Position numbers and translations under genes: made by a program. A stretch of DNA of 64,000 nt from contig NZ_CP163521.1 in NCBI RefSeq assembly GCF_041080675.1, positions 62,001 to 126,000 of the forward strand, given 5' to 3'. This document shows positions 33,671 to 42,559 of this stretch, one piece after another; the first letter of the stretch is position 1; each line of letters begins with the position of its first letter. The notes beneath the pieces were generated by a model. It did no database searches, was not told where the DNA came from, and saw only the letters and a list, made by a program, of their open reading frames with translations. The DNA is from Streptomyces sp. cg36. GTDB taxonomy: Bacteria; Actinomycetota; Actinomycetes; Streptomycetales; Streptomycetaceae.

Positions 33671-34645
33671 ATGCACCGAGCCTTACCGCTCCGCCCTCAA
33701 TTTGCCTGGCTGGAGATCACCGGCCTGTGCAACCTCACCTGTCAGCACTGCTACGCCCACTCATCACCCCAGGGCGACCACGGCAGCATGCTCGAATGCG
33801 ATTGGCGGGCAGCCATCGACGAACTGAGCACGATGGGCGTGCGCGACGTCCAGTTCATCGGTGGAGAGCCCACCCTCCACCCGGCTCTGCCCAAACTCAT
33901 CCGCCATGCTCGCACCCACGCTATGCGGATCGAGGTCTTCTCGAACCTGACCCACATCACCGACGCCGTGTGGGACGCCCTTCAGCTCCCTGAAGTGCGG
34001 TTGGCCTTCAGCTACTACAGCGACAACGCACACGACCACGATGACGTCACCCAGGGGCGTGGTTCTCACGAACGCACCCGCGCGAACATCATCAAGGCCC
34101 GCGAACTCGGGATCCCCCTGCGCGGCAGCGTCATCTCCGTCCTCCAGGAGCAGCGCGCCAAGCCCGCCGAGTCCGAGCTGCTCCAGCTCGGACTCCGAGA
34201 CGTCCGCACGGACCGTATCCGTCCCTTTGGCCGCGGAGCCCTCGGCGCCCCTCCAGACCTCTCTCGCCTGTGCGGCATGTGCGGACGGGGCAAGTTCGCC
34301 ATCTCCCCTTCGGGAGACGTCTGGCCATGCGTGTTCGCCCGCTGGATGAAGCTGGGCAACTTCCACGAGCAGAGCCTCCAAGAGATCTACGCCGGGGTGC
34401 CGATGCGTGCCGCGCGGGCGGAGCTGGAACACGCCTTTCCCCACACAGCCGTGTCGAGCACGCCCAGTTGTCTGCCGAATTGCAGTCCGGCCTTCGAGTC
34501 GTGCTCACCGCAGACCGTGTGTGCCCCTGACGCGGCCTGTGAGCCCACCGGGTCCAACGGCGGAGGCGACGAGAAGTCCGTCCGCCTGTCGCCCAAGCGG
34601 TCGGTCCGTTATGCCAATCCGGGGATCTCGCAGACCGACTGCTGA
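33671..34645 (+). CDS. Radical SAM/SPASM enzyme
   Basis: 324-residue radical S-adenosylmethionine enzyme; ATG 33671 follows AGAGGAG. The [4Fe-4S] motif is ITGLCNLTCQHCYAH (CxxxCxxC) at residues ~17-30, then VQFIGGEPTLHPALPKLI. A SPASM-like region follows (LCGMCGRGKFAISPSGDVWP with CVFARWMKLGNFHEQSL), and a Cys-rich C-terminus (CLPNCSPAFESC, VCAPDAAC). Such enzymes usually modify a peptide, but no precursor was found within this operon. Codon 5 is TTA (33683-33685), placing it under bldA control and linking it to development. Confidence 0.88.
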   Translation: MHRALPLRPQFAWLEITGLCNLTCQHCYAHSSPQGDHGSMLECDWRAAIDELSTMGVRDVQFIGGEPTLHPALPKLIRHARTHAMRIEVFSNLTHITDAVWDALQLPEVRLAFSYYSDNAHDHDDVTQGRGSHERTRANIIKARELGIPLRGSVISVLQEQRAKPAESELLQLGLRDVRTDRIRPFGRGALGAPPDLSRLCGMCGRGKFAISPSGDVWPCVFARWMKLGNFHEQSLQEIYAGVPMRAARAELEHAFPHTAVSSTPSCLPNCSPAFESCSPQTVCAPDAACEPTGSNGGGDEKSVRLSPKRSVRYANPGISQTDC

Positions 34646-34734
34646 CCACCCGCAGGGACGAAAAGCTCCATGCTGGCAGTGACCATGGCTCCTGCTGGGT
34701 AGCGTGACGCCGTCCGGTCCAGGTGAGGCGCTGG

Positions 34735-35124
34735 ATGCGCTTCACGAGTATGGAGTACGCCATGCACGATGCCGCCCTGGTCACTCTCTACCTTGCCCGC
34801 CGCGATGCGTACGCGGCCTTCCTGACCGCCGCTGACACGGAGTCCAATGTCGTCCACTTCCGGCACGACGGCCGCTTCAAGGACAAGGTGGAGGCCATCG
34901 CAGCCGTGGACGTCGCGTACGCGGCGACCCGCGCCGCCTTCAACATGATCGACGTGGAAGGTACGGGCCCGATCAAGGAGGCTCGAACCGTCCTGGAGCG
35001 CCTCCGCGCGATGCACAGCGATGACGACCAGGCCCCGAACTGGCACGACTACAAGAAGGCCCGTGAGGACTTCGTTTTGGCCGTGAACCATCACCTTCAG
35101 GGGATGCTCAACACGATGCCGTAG
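34735..35124 (+). CDS. Small helical hypothetical protein
   Basis: 129-residue protein; ATG 34735 lies six bases after AGGTGAGG. It is predicted mainly helical (ALVTLYLARRDAYAAFLTAA, VEAIAAVDVAYAATRAAFNM, ARTVLERLRAMHSDDDQAPN). No membrane segment, signal or known motif. It is last in the radical-SAM gene set and 90 bases after it. Confidence 0.65.
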   Translation: MRFTSMEYAMHDAALVTLYLARRDAYAAFLTAADTESNVVHFRHDGRFKDKVEAIAAVDVAYAATRAAFNMIDVEGTGPIKEARTVLERLRAMHSDDDQAPNWHDYKKAREDFVLAVNHHLQGMLNTMP

Positions 35125-35371
35125 AACACAGGTCGGCCCGTTTGGGCTTCCAGACGGGCGGCACCAATCTCCCGGAGGGGCCGACCTCACGGCAGGTCAC
35201 GCTCGGCCGCTCCCTCCCCATGCCACCAGCCGATCACCTGGTACTGAGCCTGCTCCGCTTTGACGGACACCTTTGGTGTGGTGGTCAGGCCGCGAGTACG
35301 GTCTCGTATTCGGCGGGAATGCGGTAGCCGAGGCTGCTGTGCAGCCGCTGCAAGTTGTACCAGCTCTCGAT

Positions 35372-37176
35372 GACCCTGTTGCCCAATTCGGTCATGCAGC
35401 GAGCGTGAGGGCCGCGAGTCGGGATGTTCGGGTTCGGGCGACGGGCGTCTCGGTCCACCAGGCGTCGAGCCGGATCAGGTTGACGGCAGCGGCGGTCAGG
35501 ATGTGGCCCAGATGCGTCTTGGCGAGCCCACGGTAGCGGGTGCGGCGCATGCTGCTGACGGCGACGGCCTGGTGGATGGTTCCCTCGATCCCGGCCCTGG
35601 CCGCGTAGCGCTTTCTCCACTCGTCGGTGGTCTGCTCGGCCCGGACGCGCTCAAGCAGGGCGTCCTGCTCCCGGGGCCGGACGGTGAGTTGGCGTCCGTA
35701 CTGGGTGGAGCGAGTGCACTGGTCGCGGACGGGGCAGGGAGCGCAGGTCGTGGTTGCGAAGCGGATCCTGATCGCGTCGCGTCCGTTGTTGTCGAGGCCG
35801 GCTGTCCAGTAGCGGCTGGTCTGGCCGGACGGGCAGGTGGCCGTTCGGCCGTGCCAGTCGATGGTGAATGAGGACCTGCCGAAGCCGGTGGAGCGGACCT
35901 CTTGCGGAGTGCTGTTCGGCCGGACCGGGGCGACCACGGAGATATTACGGTCGACCGGCGCGGTCAATAGGAGTTCGGCGGAGGAATATCCCGAGTCCAG
36001 GAGGTGCTCGGCGGGTTTGAGCCCCTTGTCCGTGAGCGCGTCGTGCACCGCGTCGACGACGGTGGCGTCGTTCGCGGTGGCGTCGGTGGTCACCACGTGG
36101 GTGAGCAGATTCGGCCGCCGAGCGTCGCCACAGCCCTCGCTCAAGTGGACCTTGTAGCCCGTCCAGGGCGCCCCACGCTTTTGCGAGTACCGAGCTTCGG
36201 GGTCGTACGGGGAAGCGATCAGGGCTCTCCCTGCCGGGAGGTCCTCCTTGCCGCGCCAACCCACCGTCGGGACGCCGTCGGTGACAGTCCGGGTGAACTG
36301 CTGGATCCAGACCATCCGCAGCACGCTCACCGCCGGGATCTCGCGCAGGTAGGCCGGCGCATGGTCGGCGTGCACGGCCTCGAGGAGGCAGTAGCCGTCG
36401 CTCGCGATCTGGTGGGCCAGGCGGTCACGCTCCGAGCGGTCGGAAGGAAGCCGATAGGCGTCGGTGCGGGCGCCATACCGTTCCTGCCACGCCGGTGCGA
36501 TCCAGCCCGCCAACCACTGCGGACCGGCCGCAGCGAGCGCCTCCAGACACGCTCGCAGCGTTTCCCCGATGAACTCCAGCCGGTTCAGGCGCCGAACGGC
36601 TGCCAGAATGTGCGTGGAGTCGGTGCGCTGCCGCCCTCCCGCTCCGACCAGCCCGAGGTCAGCGAGGTGCTCCAGCAGCAGGTCCAGCACTCGTTCCTCC
36701 AGACCATGGTCGAGCAGCCGCTGGCGGAAGCCGGTCAGGACGGTGAAGTCGAAGCCGGGATCGGTCAGTTCCATACCCAGCAGATACTTGACGTCGATCC
36801 TGGCTCGGACCGCGTGCGCGGCCTGGCGGTCGGTCAGGTTCTCGGCGTATTGCAGCACGCTCACCAGAGCGAGCTGGCCAGGCGAGATGCCCGGACGACC
36901 CTGCTCCCCGAAGGCTTGGCGGAACTCCTCGTCCTCGAACACGACCCCAAGATGATCACGGATCCGCATTGCGAGGCATCCCTTGGGGAAAGCGGCACGG
37001 GCAACCTTGCTCGTCCCCGCCGGAACACCGTCACCAGGAGCCGACCCCATCGACACAGCCACCACCCCACCCCCGGGACGGCTCTCCTCGTACGTCCCTG
37101 ACCAGCAGGTTCGAGGACAAGGTGCTGTCCACGCCGAGCGGTCACGGCAATATCACCCGAATTGGGCAACAGGGTC
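35372..37176 (-). mobile_element. Complete IS1182-family insertion sequence, 1805 bp
   Basis: The ends are 20-bp perfect inverted repeats GACCCTGTTGCCCAATTCGG at 35372-35391 and its inverse at 37157-37176. They are flanked by the direct repeat TCTCGAT at 35365-35371 and 37177-37183, a 7-bp target duplication. One transposase gene fills the element. The perfect ends and duplication show a recent, intact insertion. Confidence 0.95.
35392..37050 (-). CDS. IS1182-family transposase
   Basis: 552-residue DDE transposase; ATG 37050 (an in-frame ATG at 37065 would add five residues). The N-terminal domain has FEDEEFRQAFGEQGRPGISP, GQLALVSVLQYAENLTDRQA. The catalytic parts are seen in ARIDVKYLLGMELTDPGFDF, GGRQRTDSTHILAAVRRLNR, THVVTTDATANDATVVDAVH (second region) and RYAARAGIEGTIHQAVAV with its Glu. 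A Cys cluster, CAPCPVRDQC, precedes the C-terminal part, as in this family. The stop lies at the inner edge of the left inverted repeat. The gene appears intact. Confidence 0.94.
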   Translation of the reverse strand: MGSAPGDGVPAGTSKVARAAFPKGCLAMRIRDHLGVVFEDEEFRQAFGEQGRPGISPGQLALVSVLQYAENLTDRQAAHAVRARIDVKYLLGMELTDPGFDFTVLTGFRQRLLDHGLEERVLDLLLEHLADLGLVGAGGRQRTDSTHILAAVRRLNRLEFIGETLRACLEALAAAGPQWLAGWIAPAWQERYGARTDAYRLPSDRSERDRLAHQIASDGYCLLEAVHADHAPAYLREIPAVSVLRMVWIQQFTRTVTDGVPTVGWRGKEDLPAGRALIASPYDPEARYSQKRGAPWTGYKVHLSEGCGDARRPNLLTHVVTTDATANDATVVDAVHDALTDKGLKPAEHLLDSGYSSAELLLTAPVDRNISVVAPVRPNSTPQEVRSTGFGRSSFTIDWHGRTATCPSGQTSRYWTAGLDNNGRDAIRIRFATTTCAPCPVRDQCTRSTQYGRQLTVRPREQDALLERVRAEQTTDEWRKRYAARAGIEGTIHQAVAVSSMRRTRYRGLAKTHLGHILTAAAVNLIRLDAWWTETPVARTRTSRLAALTLAA

Positions 37177-37321
37177 TCTCGATCCACTCGAAGATCGCGG
37201 TGCGGGCGAGTGTTCTGCTGGGCCAGGGTTTCGTGCCGAGCAGTTCCCGTTTGATCGTCGCGAAGAAGGACTCGGCGAGGGCGCGGTACGAGGAGGCGGC
37301 GGAGGGGACCTTGCCCGCGAT

Positions 37322-38248
37322 TCAGACCAGCAGCTCCGCCGAAGCCAGGAGTTCTCGGGCCTCGGTGTCATGGCCGTGGTGCAGGAGGTAGAGGCCCGAG
37401 GTGACGCGTTCGACCAACGCCCACTCCCAGATCGTCCGTTCGTCCAGGCCCGTCGCCCGCGCGAGCCGGGCCGACCACCCGCGGACCAGCGCTGCGGGGT
37501 CCTCGGCCCGCAGGATGAGTTCCTGCCAGCCGCTCATCGCGACCGCGAGGTCGTACGCGGGGTCGCACAGGATGCCGTCGGGGTCCACCAGGACGTAACC
37601 GGATTCGGCTCCCGGCCGGGGGGTGCGGGCCCGGAGGATGTTGCCGGGGTGGGCGTCGCCGTGGCAGGCGACCAGGGCGGTGGCGGAGTCGGCCGCGCGC
37701 TGTTCGGCCAGGCCGCGCGCGAGGGAGATCAGCCGCGCCGAGCACGGCTTGCCCGTCGCGGGCCACAGGGTGTCGAGCAGGCCGATGAGCCCGCGCGCCT
37801 TGTCGTTCTCCTCCGACACGGTCACCCCCGGCACGCAGGGCGCGCGCCACGCCTGTCGCAGGGTCGCGGCCAGGATGTCCAGCATCCGCTCCGGCGGCAG
37901 GTCCGCCGCGCCCAGCGGGGGGCCGAGGGCCTCCAGCAGCAGGGCGCGCCGGGCCGTGTCCTGGGCGAGCAGACGTACGTAGCCGTCCCCGTCGGCCGCC
38001 GCGATCAGCGACGTACTCAGGTCGAACTCCGCCTCGGGCGGCAGGACCTTGAGCACCGCGTCGTCCCCGGCCGCGGTGGTCACATGGGCGACGTACGCCC
38101 ACTTCCCGCCGTCGATGGACCGGCCGGGCGTGAGCGACCACTGCGCGCACAGGTCGGCGACGAGCGCGGGGAGCGCGGCGATCCACGCGCGGCCGTGCTC
38201 CCCCCGGCTCTCCGCGCTGCGCTGGGCCTCCGGTGACAGGCAGGTCAT
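37322..38248 (-). CDS. APH(6)/hydroxyurea-kinase-like phosphotransferase
   Basis: 308-residue kinase of the aminoglycoside/hydroxyurea phosphotransferase type; ATG 38248. The nucleotide region is GDDAVLKVLPPEAEFDLSTS. The catalytic loop is LVACHGDAHPGNIL and the metal site YVLVDPDGILCDPAYDLAVA. The segment LLLEALGPPLGAADLPPERM is typical of APH(6). Members phosphorylate and inactivate streptomycin-type compounds, so this may be self-resistance or a tailoring kinase of the adjacent cluster. Its start overlaps the stop of the JmjC-like gene (ATGA). It ends close to the IS remnant. Confidence 0.85.
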   Translation of the reverse strand: MTCLSPEAQRSAESRGEHGRAWIAALPALVADLCAQWSLTPGRSIDGGKWAYVAHVTTAAGDDAVLKVLPPEAEFDLSTSLIAAADGDGYVRLLAQDTARRALLLEALGPPLGAADLPPERMLDILAATLRQAWRAPCVPGVTVSEENDKARGLIGLLDTLWPATGKPCSARLISLARGLAEQRAADSATALVACHGDAHPGNILRARTPRPGAESGYVLVDPDGILCDPAYDLAVAMSGWQELILRAEDPAALVRGWSARLARATGLDERTIWEWALVERVTSGLYLLHHGHDTEARELLASAELLV

Positions 38249-39234
38249 GACACGGGGACGGCGGGGACCGCGGGTCCGGGGGCGCCGGGCCCGGCGGGCT
38301 GGGCGTCGGTGGTGTCCGTCGCCGCCAACGTCGCTGCGAGCGCGGTGAGTTCGGGGCTCGTGCTGCGGTGGGCCTCCGCCAGCAGCGCGGCACGGGCGGC
38401 GGCGACGACCTGCTCGGGCGTGGTGGCGGCCAGGCGGTCGGCCATGTGGTCGAGCAGCAGGCGCGCCTGCTCCGTGAGCGCTTCGTCGTCCAGCGGGCGG
38501 GGCGTCAGGCGCAGGCCCTTGGCGAGGACGCGCTGGAGCGCCTTGTACAGGTGCGCGCCGCCCGTCTCGCGGATGGTGAGCGAGAGGTGGGCGGAGAGGC
38601 CGTCCTGCCCGGTCGCGTAGTGGGCGAAGCCCCGGGGGATGTAGAGCACCTCGCCCGGCTGGAGCTGGAGGGAGAGCAGCTCGGGGCCGCCGTCCGCGAT
38701 TGGTCCGGGCTGCCAGTCGCCGTCGGCGGGACCGGCGTGGACGTGCCACTGCTTGCTGCCGTTGACCTGGAGGACCAGGACGTCCGCGTCGTCGCGGTGG
38801 ATGTCGAGCCCCTGCCGGCCCTGCGGGGTCACGAAGAAGAACGCCTCGACCTTCCGGCCGAGTTCGCGGCCCACGGCGGCGGTGAGGGCGGCGGTGCCGG
38901 CGTGCCACTGCTCGACGCAGCGCAGCAGGAGCGTGCCGCCCTCGTCGAGCTGGCGGCGGACCTTCGCGCCGTCGACGAATCCGGGGTAGGCGGTCTGGTG
39001 GATCGTGCGGGGAGTGGAGTACGCCTCGGCGGGGACCGTCGCGCCGCCCCGGGTCACCTGGGCGTAGCAGGACGGCAGGGAGCCGGTCGTCAGCGCGGCG
39101 TCGAGGCCCGCCAGGGTGAGCGGCGGCTCGACGGCGGTCTCCGGCCGGAACACGGCCGGCTGCCGCCGCCAGGTGGTGGTGAGGAACTCTTCCACTTCGC
39201 CGACCAACTGGCCGAGGCTGAACGGGGACGACAT
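38245..39234 (-). CDS. JmjC/cupin-4 Fe(II)/2-oxoglutarate oxygenase
   Basis: 329-residue oxygenase of the cupin_4 (JmjC) type that in relatives hydroxylates proteins or peptides. ATG 39234 follows AGAAGGAGACCCCGGT. Iron ligands appear as H146 and D148 (QGLDIHRDDADVLVLQVNG) and H205 (LYIPRGFAHYATG). FFVTPQGRQ precedes the HxD motif. The C-terminal ~100 residues are helical, as in ribosomal oxygenases. It is coupled with the APH-like kinase and may modify a cluster product. Confidence 0.85.
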   Translation of the reverse strand: MSSPFSLGQLVGEVEEFLTTTWRRQPAVFRPETAVEPPLTLAGLDAALTTGSLPSCYAQVTRGGATVPAEAYSTPRTIHQTAYPGFVDGAKVRRQLDEGGTLLLRCVEQWHAGTAALTAAVGRELGRKVEAFFFVTPQGRQGLDIHRDDADVLVLQVNGSKQWHVHAGPADGDWQPGPIADGGPELLSLQLQPGEVLYIPRGFAHYATGQDGLSAHLSLTIRETGGAHLYKALQRVLAKGLRLTPRPLDDEALTEQARLLLDHMADRLAATTPEQVVAAARAALLAEAHRSTSPELTALAATLAATDTTDAQPAGPGAPGPAVPAVPVS

Positions 39235-39885
39235 ACCGGGGTCTCCTTCTGTCCTGTCATGACGGGGCTGTACGGGCTCCGCACGGGCTTCGCGGGCCCC
39301 GTACGGGGGAGGGCCGGGGCCCCCGGTACGTCCCTGGCGTACGGGACATATCGGCCCAGCCCGTTGGGGCGCGGGCCGTGGCGTGCTCGTCCGCCGGGCC
39401 GCCTCGGGGCGGTGCGGGCCCGGGGCCCGGTGGTGCGCTCCGGGGCGGGCGCGCCACCGGGGGCCCGCGCCTGTCGGGGGTGTGCCGGGGCCTGCCGGGA
39501 GGCGGGCGCGGCGGGGTGGGGAACGGGGGTTCCGGTCTCGTCGGCGAGCCGGTGCAACGCATCCTGAAACGCCGCCGAATCGTTCGTCAAGAAATCCCAG
39601 CCGCCCGCGCGGGGGCGGGCCGGGGCCCCGTCCCCGCAGGTGCGGAGGGGGTGTCCTGCCGGCGGGACACGGGGAGGGCGGGGGTGTTTCCGGGCGCTCG
39701 CCGGGCGTGCGCCGGGTGCTTCTCGGGCACTCCGGTGCACGTCCTTTCTGCTGCCAATGTGACGATATGTCGCCCCTTCATGTTGAGGTCATGCAGCTTG
39801 GTGGCGGGGCGCGGGCATCGTGCCCGCGGCGCGGCTGCGGCAGGCTCGGCAGGGCCAGTCCGCCATTCAGCGTGAGGAAGAACGG
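39235..39885. other. Divergent gap of 651 bases between the JmjC-like and lmbU-like genes
   Basis: Very G+C-rich, with a more A+T-rich patch at 39755-39800 that may carry the lmbU-like promoter. A minus-strand frame with DFLTNDSAAFQDALHRLADE starts with TTG near 39593. It looks protein-like for ~35 residues but then runs as Arg/Pro-rich sequence into the JmjC gene, so I do not call it. No terminator or repeat stands out. Confidence 0.4.
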
Positions 39886-40617
39886 ATGCCTGAGTCGCCC
39901 GCTGCTACGCCCATTGATCAGTGCAAGCCCTCCGCCCGTGACCGTCTCGGCTTCGACGGACCCGTACGGGCGCTGCGCACGACGCTGCTGATGCCCGAGA
40001 ACCTTCCGCTGTCGGCGTGGCTGCGGGTGGGGAAGCAGCTGGGCTCCTTCACCAACTCCTCCGCCTGGTGGGCCGGGGACTGGCTGGTCTACGGCGACCA
40101 CACCTACCCGGACCGCTACCGCGACGCCGTCGAGCGGACCTCGCTCGACTACCAGACGCTGCGCAACTACGCCTGGGTGGCGCGGAAGTTCGCGCCGCAG
40201 CGGCGGCGGTCCGAGCTGAGCTTCCAGCACCACCAGGAGGTGGCCGCGCTGCCGCCGGACGAGCAGGACGCGTGGCTCGATCGGGCGGTCGAGGCGCAGT
40301 GGTCCAAGGCGGAGCTGCGCCGGCAGATCCGCCGCAAGCCGGACGGCGAGGAGCCGCCCGGTGTCTTCCGCACCCGCCTCCAGTTCGAACTGGCCGGGCA
40401 CCAGTGGGTGCGCTGGCAGGAGGCCGCCGATCTCGACGGCGGGGACGTGGTGAAGTGGCTGGTCAAGGTGGCGGACCGGGCGGCGGTCGCGCTGCCCGGC
40501 CCCGCCGCTCCGGTCGCTTCCGTCGCTCCCGTCGGCCCCGTCACGCCCGTCACCCCCGTCGGTTCCGTCGACGCGGGCGCCCTGCCGTCGCAGGAGGGCG
40601 TGCTCAGCCCGGTGTGA
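39886..40617 (+). CDS. LmbU-family transcriptional regulator
   Basis: 243-residue regulator of the LmbU family, which control antibiotic clusters (lincomycin LmbU, and NovE- and HrmB-type relatives). ATG 39886 follows GAGGAAGAACGG. The conserved core is LSAWLRVGKQLGSFTNSSAW, WAGDWLVYGDHTYPDRYRDA, LDYQTLRNYAWVARKFAPQR, RSELSFQHHQEVAALPPDEQ and WLDRAVEAQWSKAELRRQIR. The C-terminus is a Pro/Val-rich tail. Its stop overlaps the convergent acyl-AMP ligase gene by 14 bp. It is the likely pathway-specific activator at this edge of the cluster. Confidence 0.93.
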   Translation: MPESPAATPIDQCKPSARDRLGFDGPVRALRTTLLMPENLPLSAWLRVGKQLGSFTNSSAWWAGDWLVYGDHTYPDRYRDAVERTSLDYQTLRNYAWVARKFAPQRRRSELSFQHHQEVAALPPDEQDAWLDRAVEAQWSKAELRRQIRRKPDGEEPPGVFRTRLQFELAGHQWVRWQEAADLDGGDVVKWLVKVADRAAVALPGPAAPVASVAPVGPVTPVTPVGSVDAGALPSQEGVLSPV

Positions 40618-42559
40618 CCGCCGCGCCCACAGGGGACACGGGGGACACGGGGGACACCGGCGGCACCGGATACAGCGCGGCCAGTTCCCCGGCCGCCAAG
40701 CGCCTCCTCGTCTCCGCGTGCCGCACCTTGCCGCTGGTCGTCACGGGCAGGTGCCCCGGGGCGAGGAAGACCACGGTGGACACGTACAGGTCCAGCGTCC
40801 GCGCCAGTTGCCGTCGGACGCGGGCCGCCAGCTCGCCCCGGGCGTCCCGGGCGTCCCCGTCCTCCCCGGCGGGCCCGACGCCCTCGTCGATCTCGCTGAC
40901 CAGGCACACCCCCGGGCTCCGGTCGGCGGTGCCGGTGCCGGTGCCGGTGTCGAGGGTGAAGGCCGCGCTGCGGCCCGGCCGCAGACCCGGTACCGCCGCC
41001 AACACCGCCTGCACGTCCGCCGCGTAGAAGTTCCGGCCGTGGTGGACGAGGGTGTCGTCGCCGCGCCCCACGACGAACAGGTGCCCCTGGTGCAGGAAGC
41101 CCCGGTCGCCGGTCGCGTGCCAGCCGTCCCCGTCCCCGTCCCCGTCCCCGGCGGCGCGGGAGCGGCCCCCGGCCACGGGCCAGTACCCGCTGAACAGTTG
41201 CGGCCCCTGGACGAGGATGTCGCCGATCCACCCGTCCTGCGGCACCCCGCCGACCCGTACCCGGGTGTGCGGCAGAGGTGTGCCGGAGGACAGCAGCACG
41301 ACGGCGGAGCCCTCACCCCCGGCCCGGCCGTCCCCGGCCGAGCCGTCCACGGGCACCGCCAGACCATCCACCGGCACCGCCCGCCCCCGCAGCAGCGCGT
41401 CCCGCGCGACGGCCAGCCGCAGCGGGGGCCGGTCCGGGGTGCTGGCGGTGACGGTCAGCGTGGCCTCCGCCATCCCGTACGAGGGGCAGAAGGCGGACGC
41501 GGGGAAACCGGCCGGGCCGAAGCGGCCGGTGAACGCCTCGGCGGTGTCGGCGCGCACCACTTCGCCCGCGTCGCGGGCCACCCGCCAGGTGCCCAGCCGG
41601 AACGCCGCCGCCTCCGCCGCGGGGATCTTGCGGACGCAGTGGCGGTAGGCGAAGTCGGGGGCGCTGGAGAGCGTGGCGCGGTGGCGGGTGACGGCCGACA
41701 GCCAGCCGGCGGGGGAGCGGACGAACTCCCGCGGGCACAGCAGCACGGACCGGTATCCGCTGTGGAGCGGGCGCAGTACGCCGGTGACGAGCCCCATGTC
41801 GTGGTGGAGCGGCACCCACGTGACGGCGGTGTCCGTCGGGCGCTCCCCGTACGCCTCGGCGGCCTGCGCGCAGCTCGCCCGCAGCGCCCGGTGGCCGATG
41901 GCGACGCCCTTGGGGCGGCCGGTCGAGCCCGAGGTGTACTGGAGGAACGCGATGTCGCAGGTACGGGCGCCGGTGCCAGGGGGCAGCGGCCGTGCGGCCG
42001 GGTCCGCCAGGTCCTCCCAGGTGTGCACCGCCTCGGGCGCGGTGGCCGGGGGCAGGACGCGGCGCAGGTGGTCGCGCCACCGCGCCGAGGTGATCACCAG
42101 CGTGGGACGGCAGTCGGCGGCGATGCCCGCGATCCGTTCGCGGAACGCCTCCTCGCGCACGGCCTCGGGCGTCGGGGCGGGCACCGCGACGAGCCCGGCG
42201 CCGACGCAGGCGAGCAGGGCGGCGGTGAACGTGTGGTCGTTGGGCAGCGAGAGCAGCACCCGGTCGCCCGCGACCGCGCCGCGCGAGCGCAGCCCCGCCG
42301 CGCAGCGGTCGACCAGGGCGGCGAGCCCGCCGAAGTCGAGGTGGGCCACCGTGTGGCCGCCGCGCTCGACGGTGACGGCGGGCGCGTACGGGCGCACGGC
42401 GGCGTGGTGCGCCAGCCAGTCGTGGGCGGTGGGCCCCGGGCTCGCGGCGGTGGTGCTCGGTTCCGTGCCGGTGGCCGCGGCGGTGCGGCTCGCGCCCGTG
42501 TCCGTACCCGTATCCGCCCGGCAGGTGCTCACCCCCGCCCCCACCCCGCTGCCGCTCAC
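40604..42559 (-). CDS. Fatty acyl-AMP ligase (FAAL)
   Basis: 651-residue adenylating enzyme that in its family activates fatty acids and loads them onto carrier proteins. GTG 42559 overlaps the upstream stop (GTGA). Motifs: IAFLQYTSGSTGRPKGVAIG (A3), AVTWVPLHHDMGLVTGVLRP, FCPSYGMAEATLTV (A5), WHATGDRGFLHQGHLFVVGR (A7-A8), VHHGRNFYAADVQ and LPVTTSGKVRHAETRRRLAA (A10 Lys). FRDDTLVHHGRNFY-type wording is diagnostic of FAALs rather than acyl-CoA ligases. The last gene of the precursor operon; a PV-repeat C-terminus ends in the lmbU overlap. It probably acylates the PCP encoded three genes upstream. Confidence 0.92.
   Translation of the reverse strand: MSGSGVGAGVSTCRADTGTDTGASRTAAATGTEPSTTAASPGPTAHDWLAHHAAVRPYAPAVTVERGGHTVAHLDFGGLAALVDRCAAGLRSRGAVAGDRVLLSLPNDHTFTAALLACVGAGLVAVPAPTPEAVREEAFRERIAGIAADCRPTLVITSARWRDHLRRVLPPATAPEAVHTWEDLADPAARPLPPGTGARTCDIAFLQYTSGSTGRPKGVAIGHRALRASCAQAAEAYGERPTDTAVTWVPLHHDMGLVTGVLRPLHSGYRSVLLCPREFVRSPAGWLSAVTRHRATLSSAPDFAYRHCVRKIPAAEAAAFRLGTWRVARDAGEVVRADTAEAFTGRFGPAGFPASAFCPSYGMAEATLTVTASTPDRPPLRLAVARDALLRGRAVPVDGLAVPVDGSAGDGRAGGEGSAVVLLSSGTPLPHTRVRVGGVPQDGWIGDILVQGPQLFSGYWPVAGGRSRAAGDGDGDGDGWHATGDRGFLHQGHLFVVGRGDDTLVHHGRNFYAADVQAVLAAVPGLRPGRSAAFTLDTGTGTGTADRSPGVCLVSEIDEGVGPAGEDGDARDARGELAARVRRQLARTLDLYVSTVVFLAPGHLPVTTSGKVRHAETRRRLAAGELAALYPVPPVSPVSPVSPVGAAVTPG

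Larger units (their letters stand above)
35285..37300 (-). pseudogene. IS3-family transposase remnant split by the IS1182-type element
   Basis: Two fragments of one OrfB-type integrase lie either side of the insertion. The right fragment (37184 to about 37300) encodes ALAESFFATIKRELLGTKPW and then ARTAIFEWIE. The left fragment (35285-35371) encodes ESWYNLQRLHSSLGYRIPAE and ends at a stop. Removing the insertion and one copy of its target duplication restores IFEWIESWYN in frame. Only the C-terminal third of the transposase is present, so it was already truncated before the insertion. Confidence 0.9.

Noticed and set aside
39090..39740. A minus-strand frame including DFLTNDSAAFQDALHRLADE
   Set aside because: Protein-like only for ~35 residues, then Arg/Pro-rich and overlapping the start of the JmjC gene in another frame. 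No clear start site.
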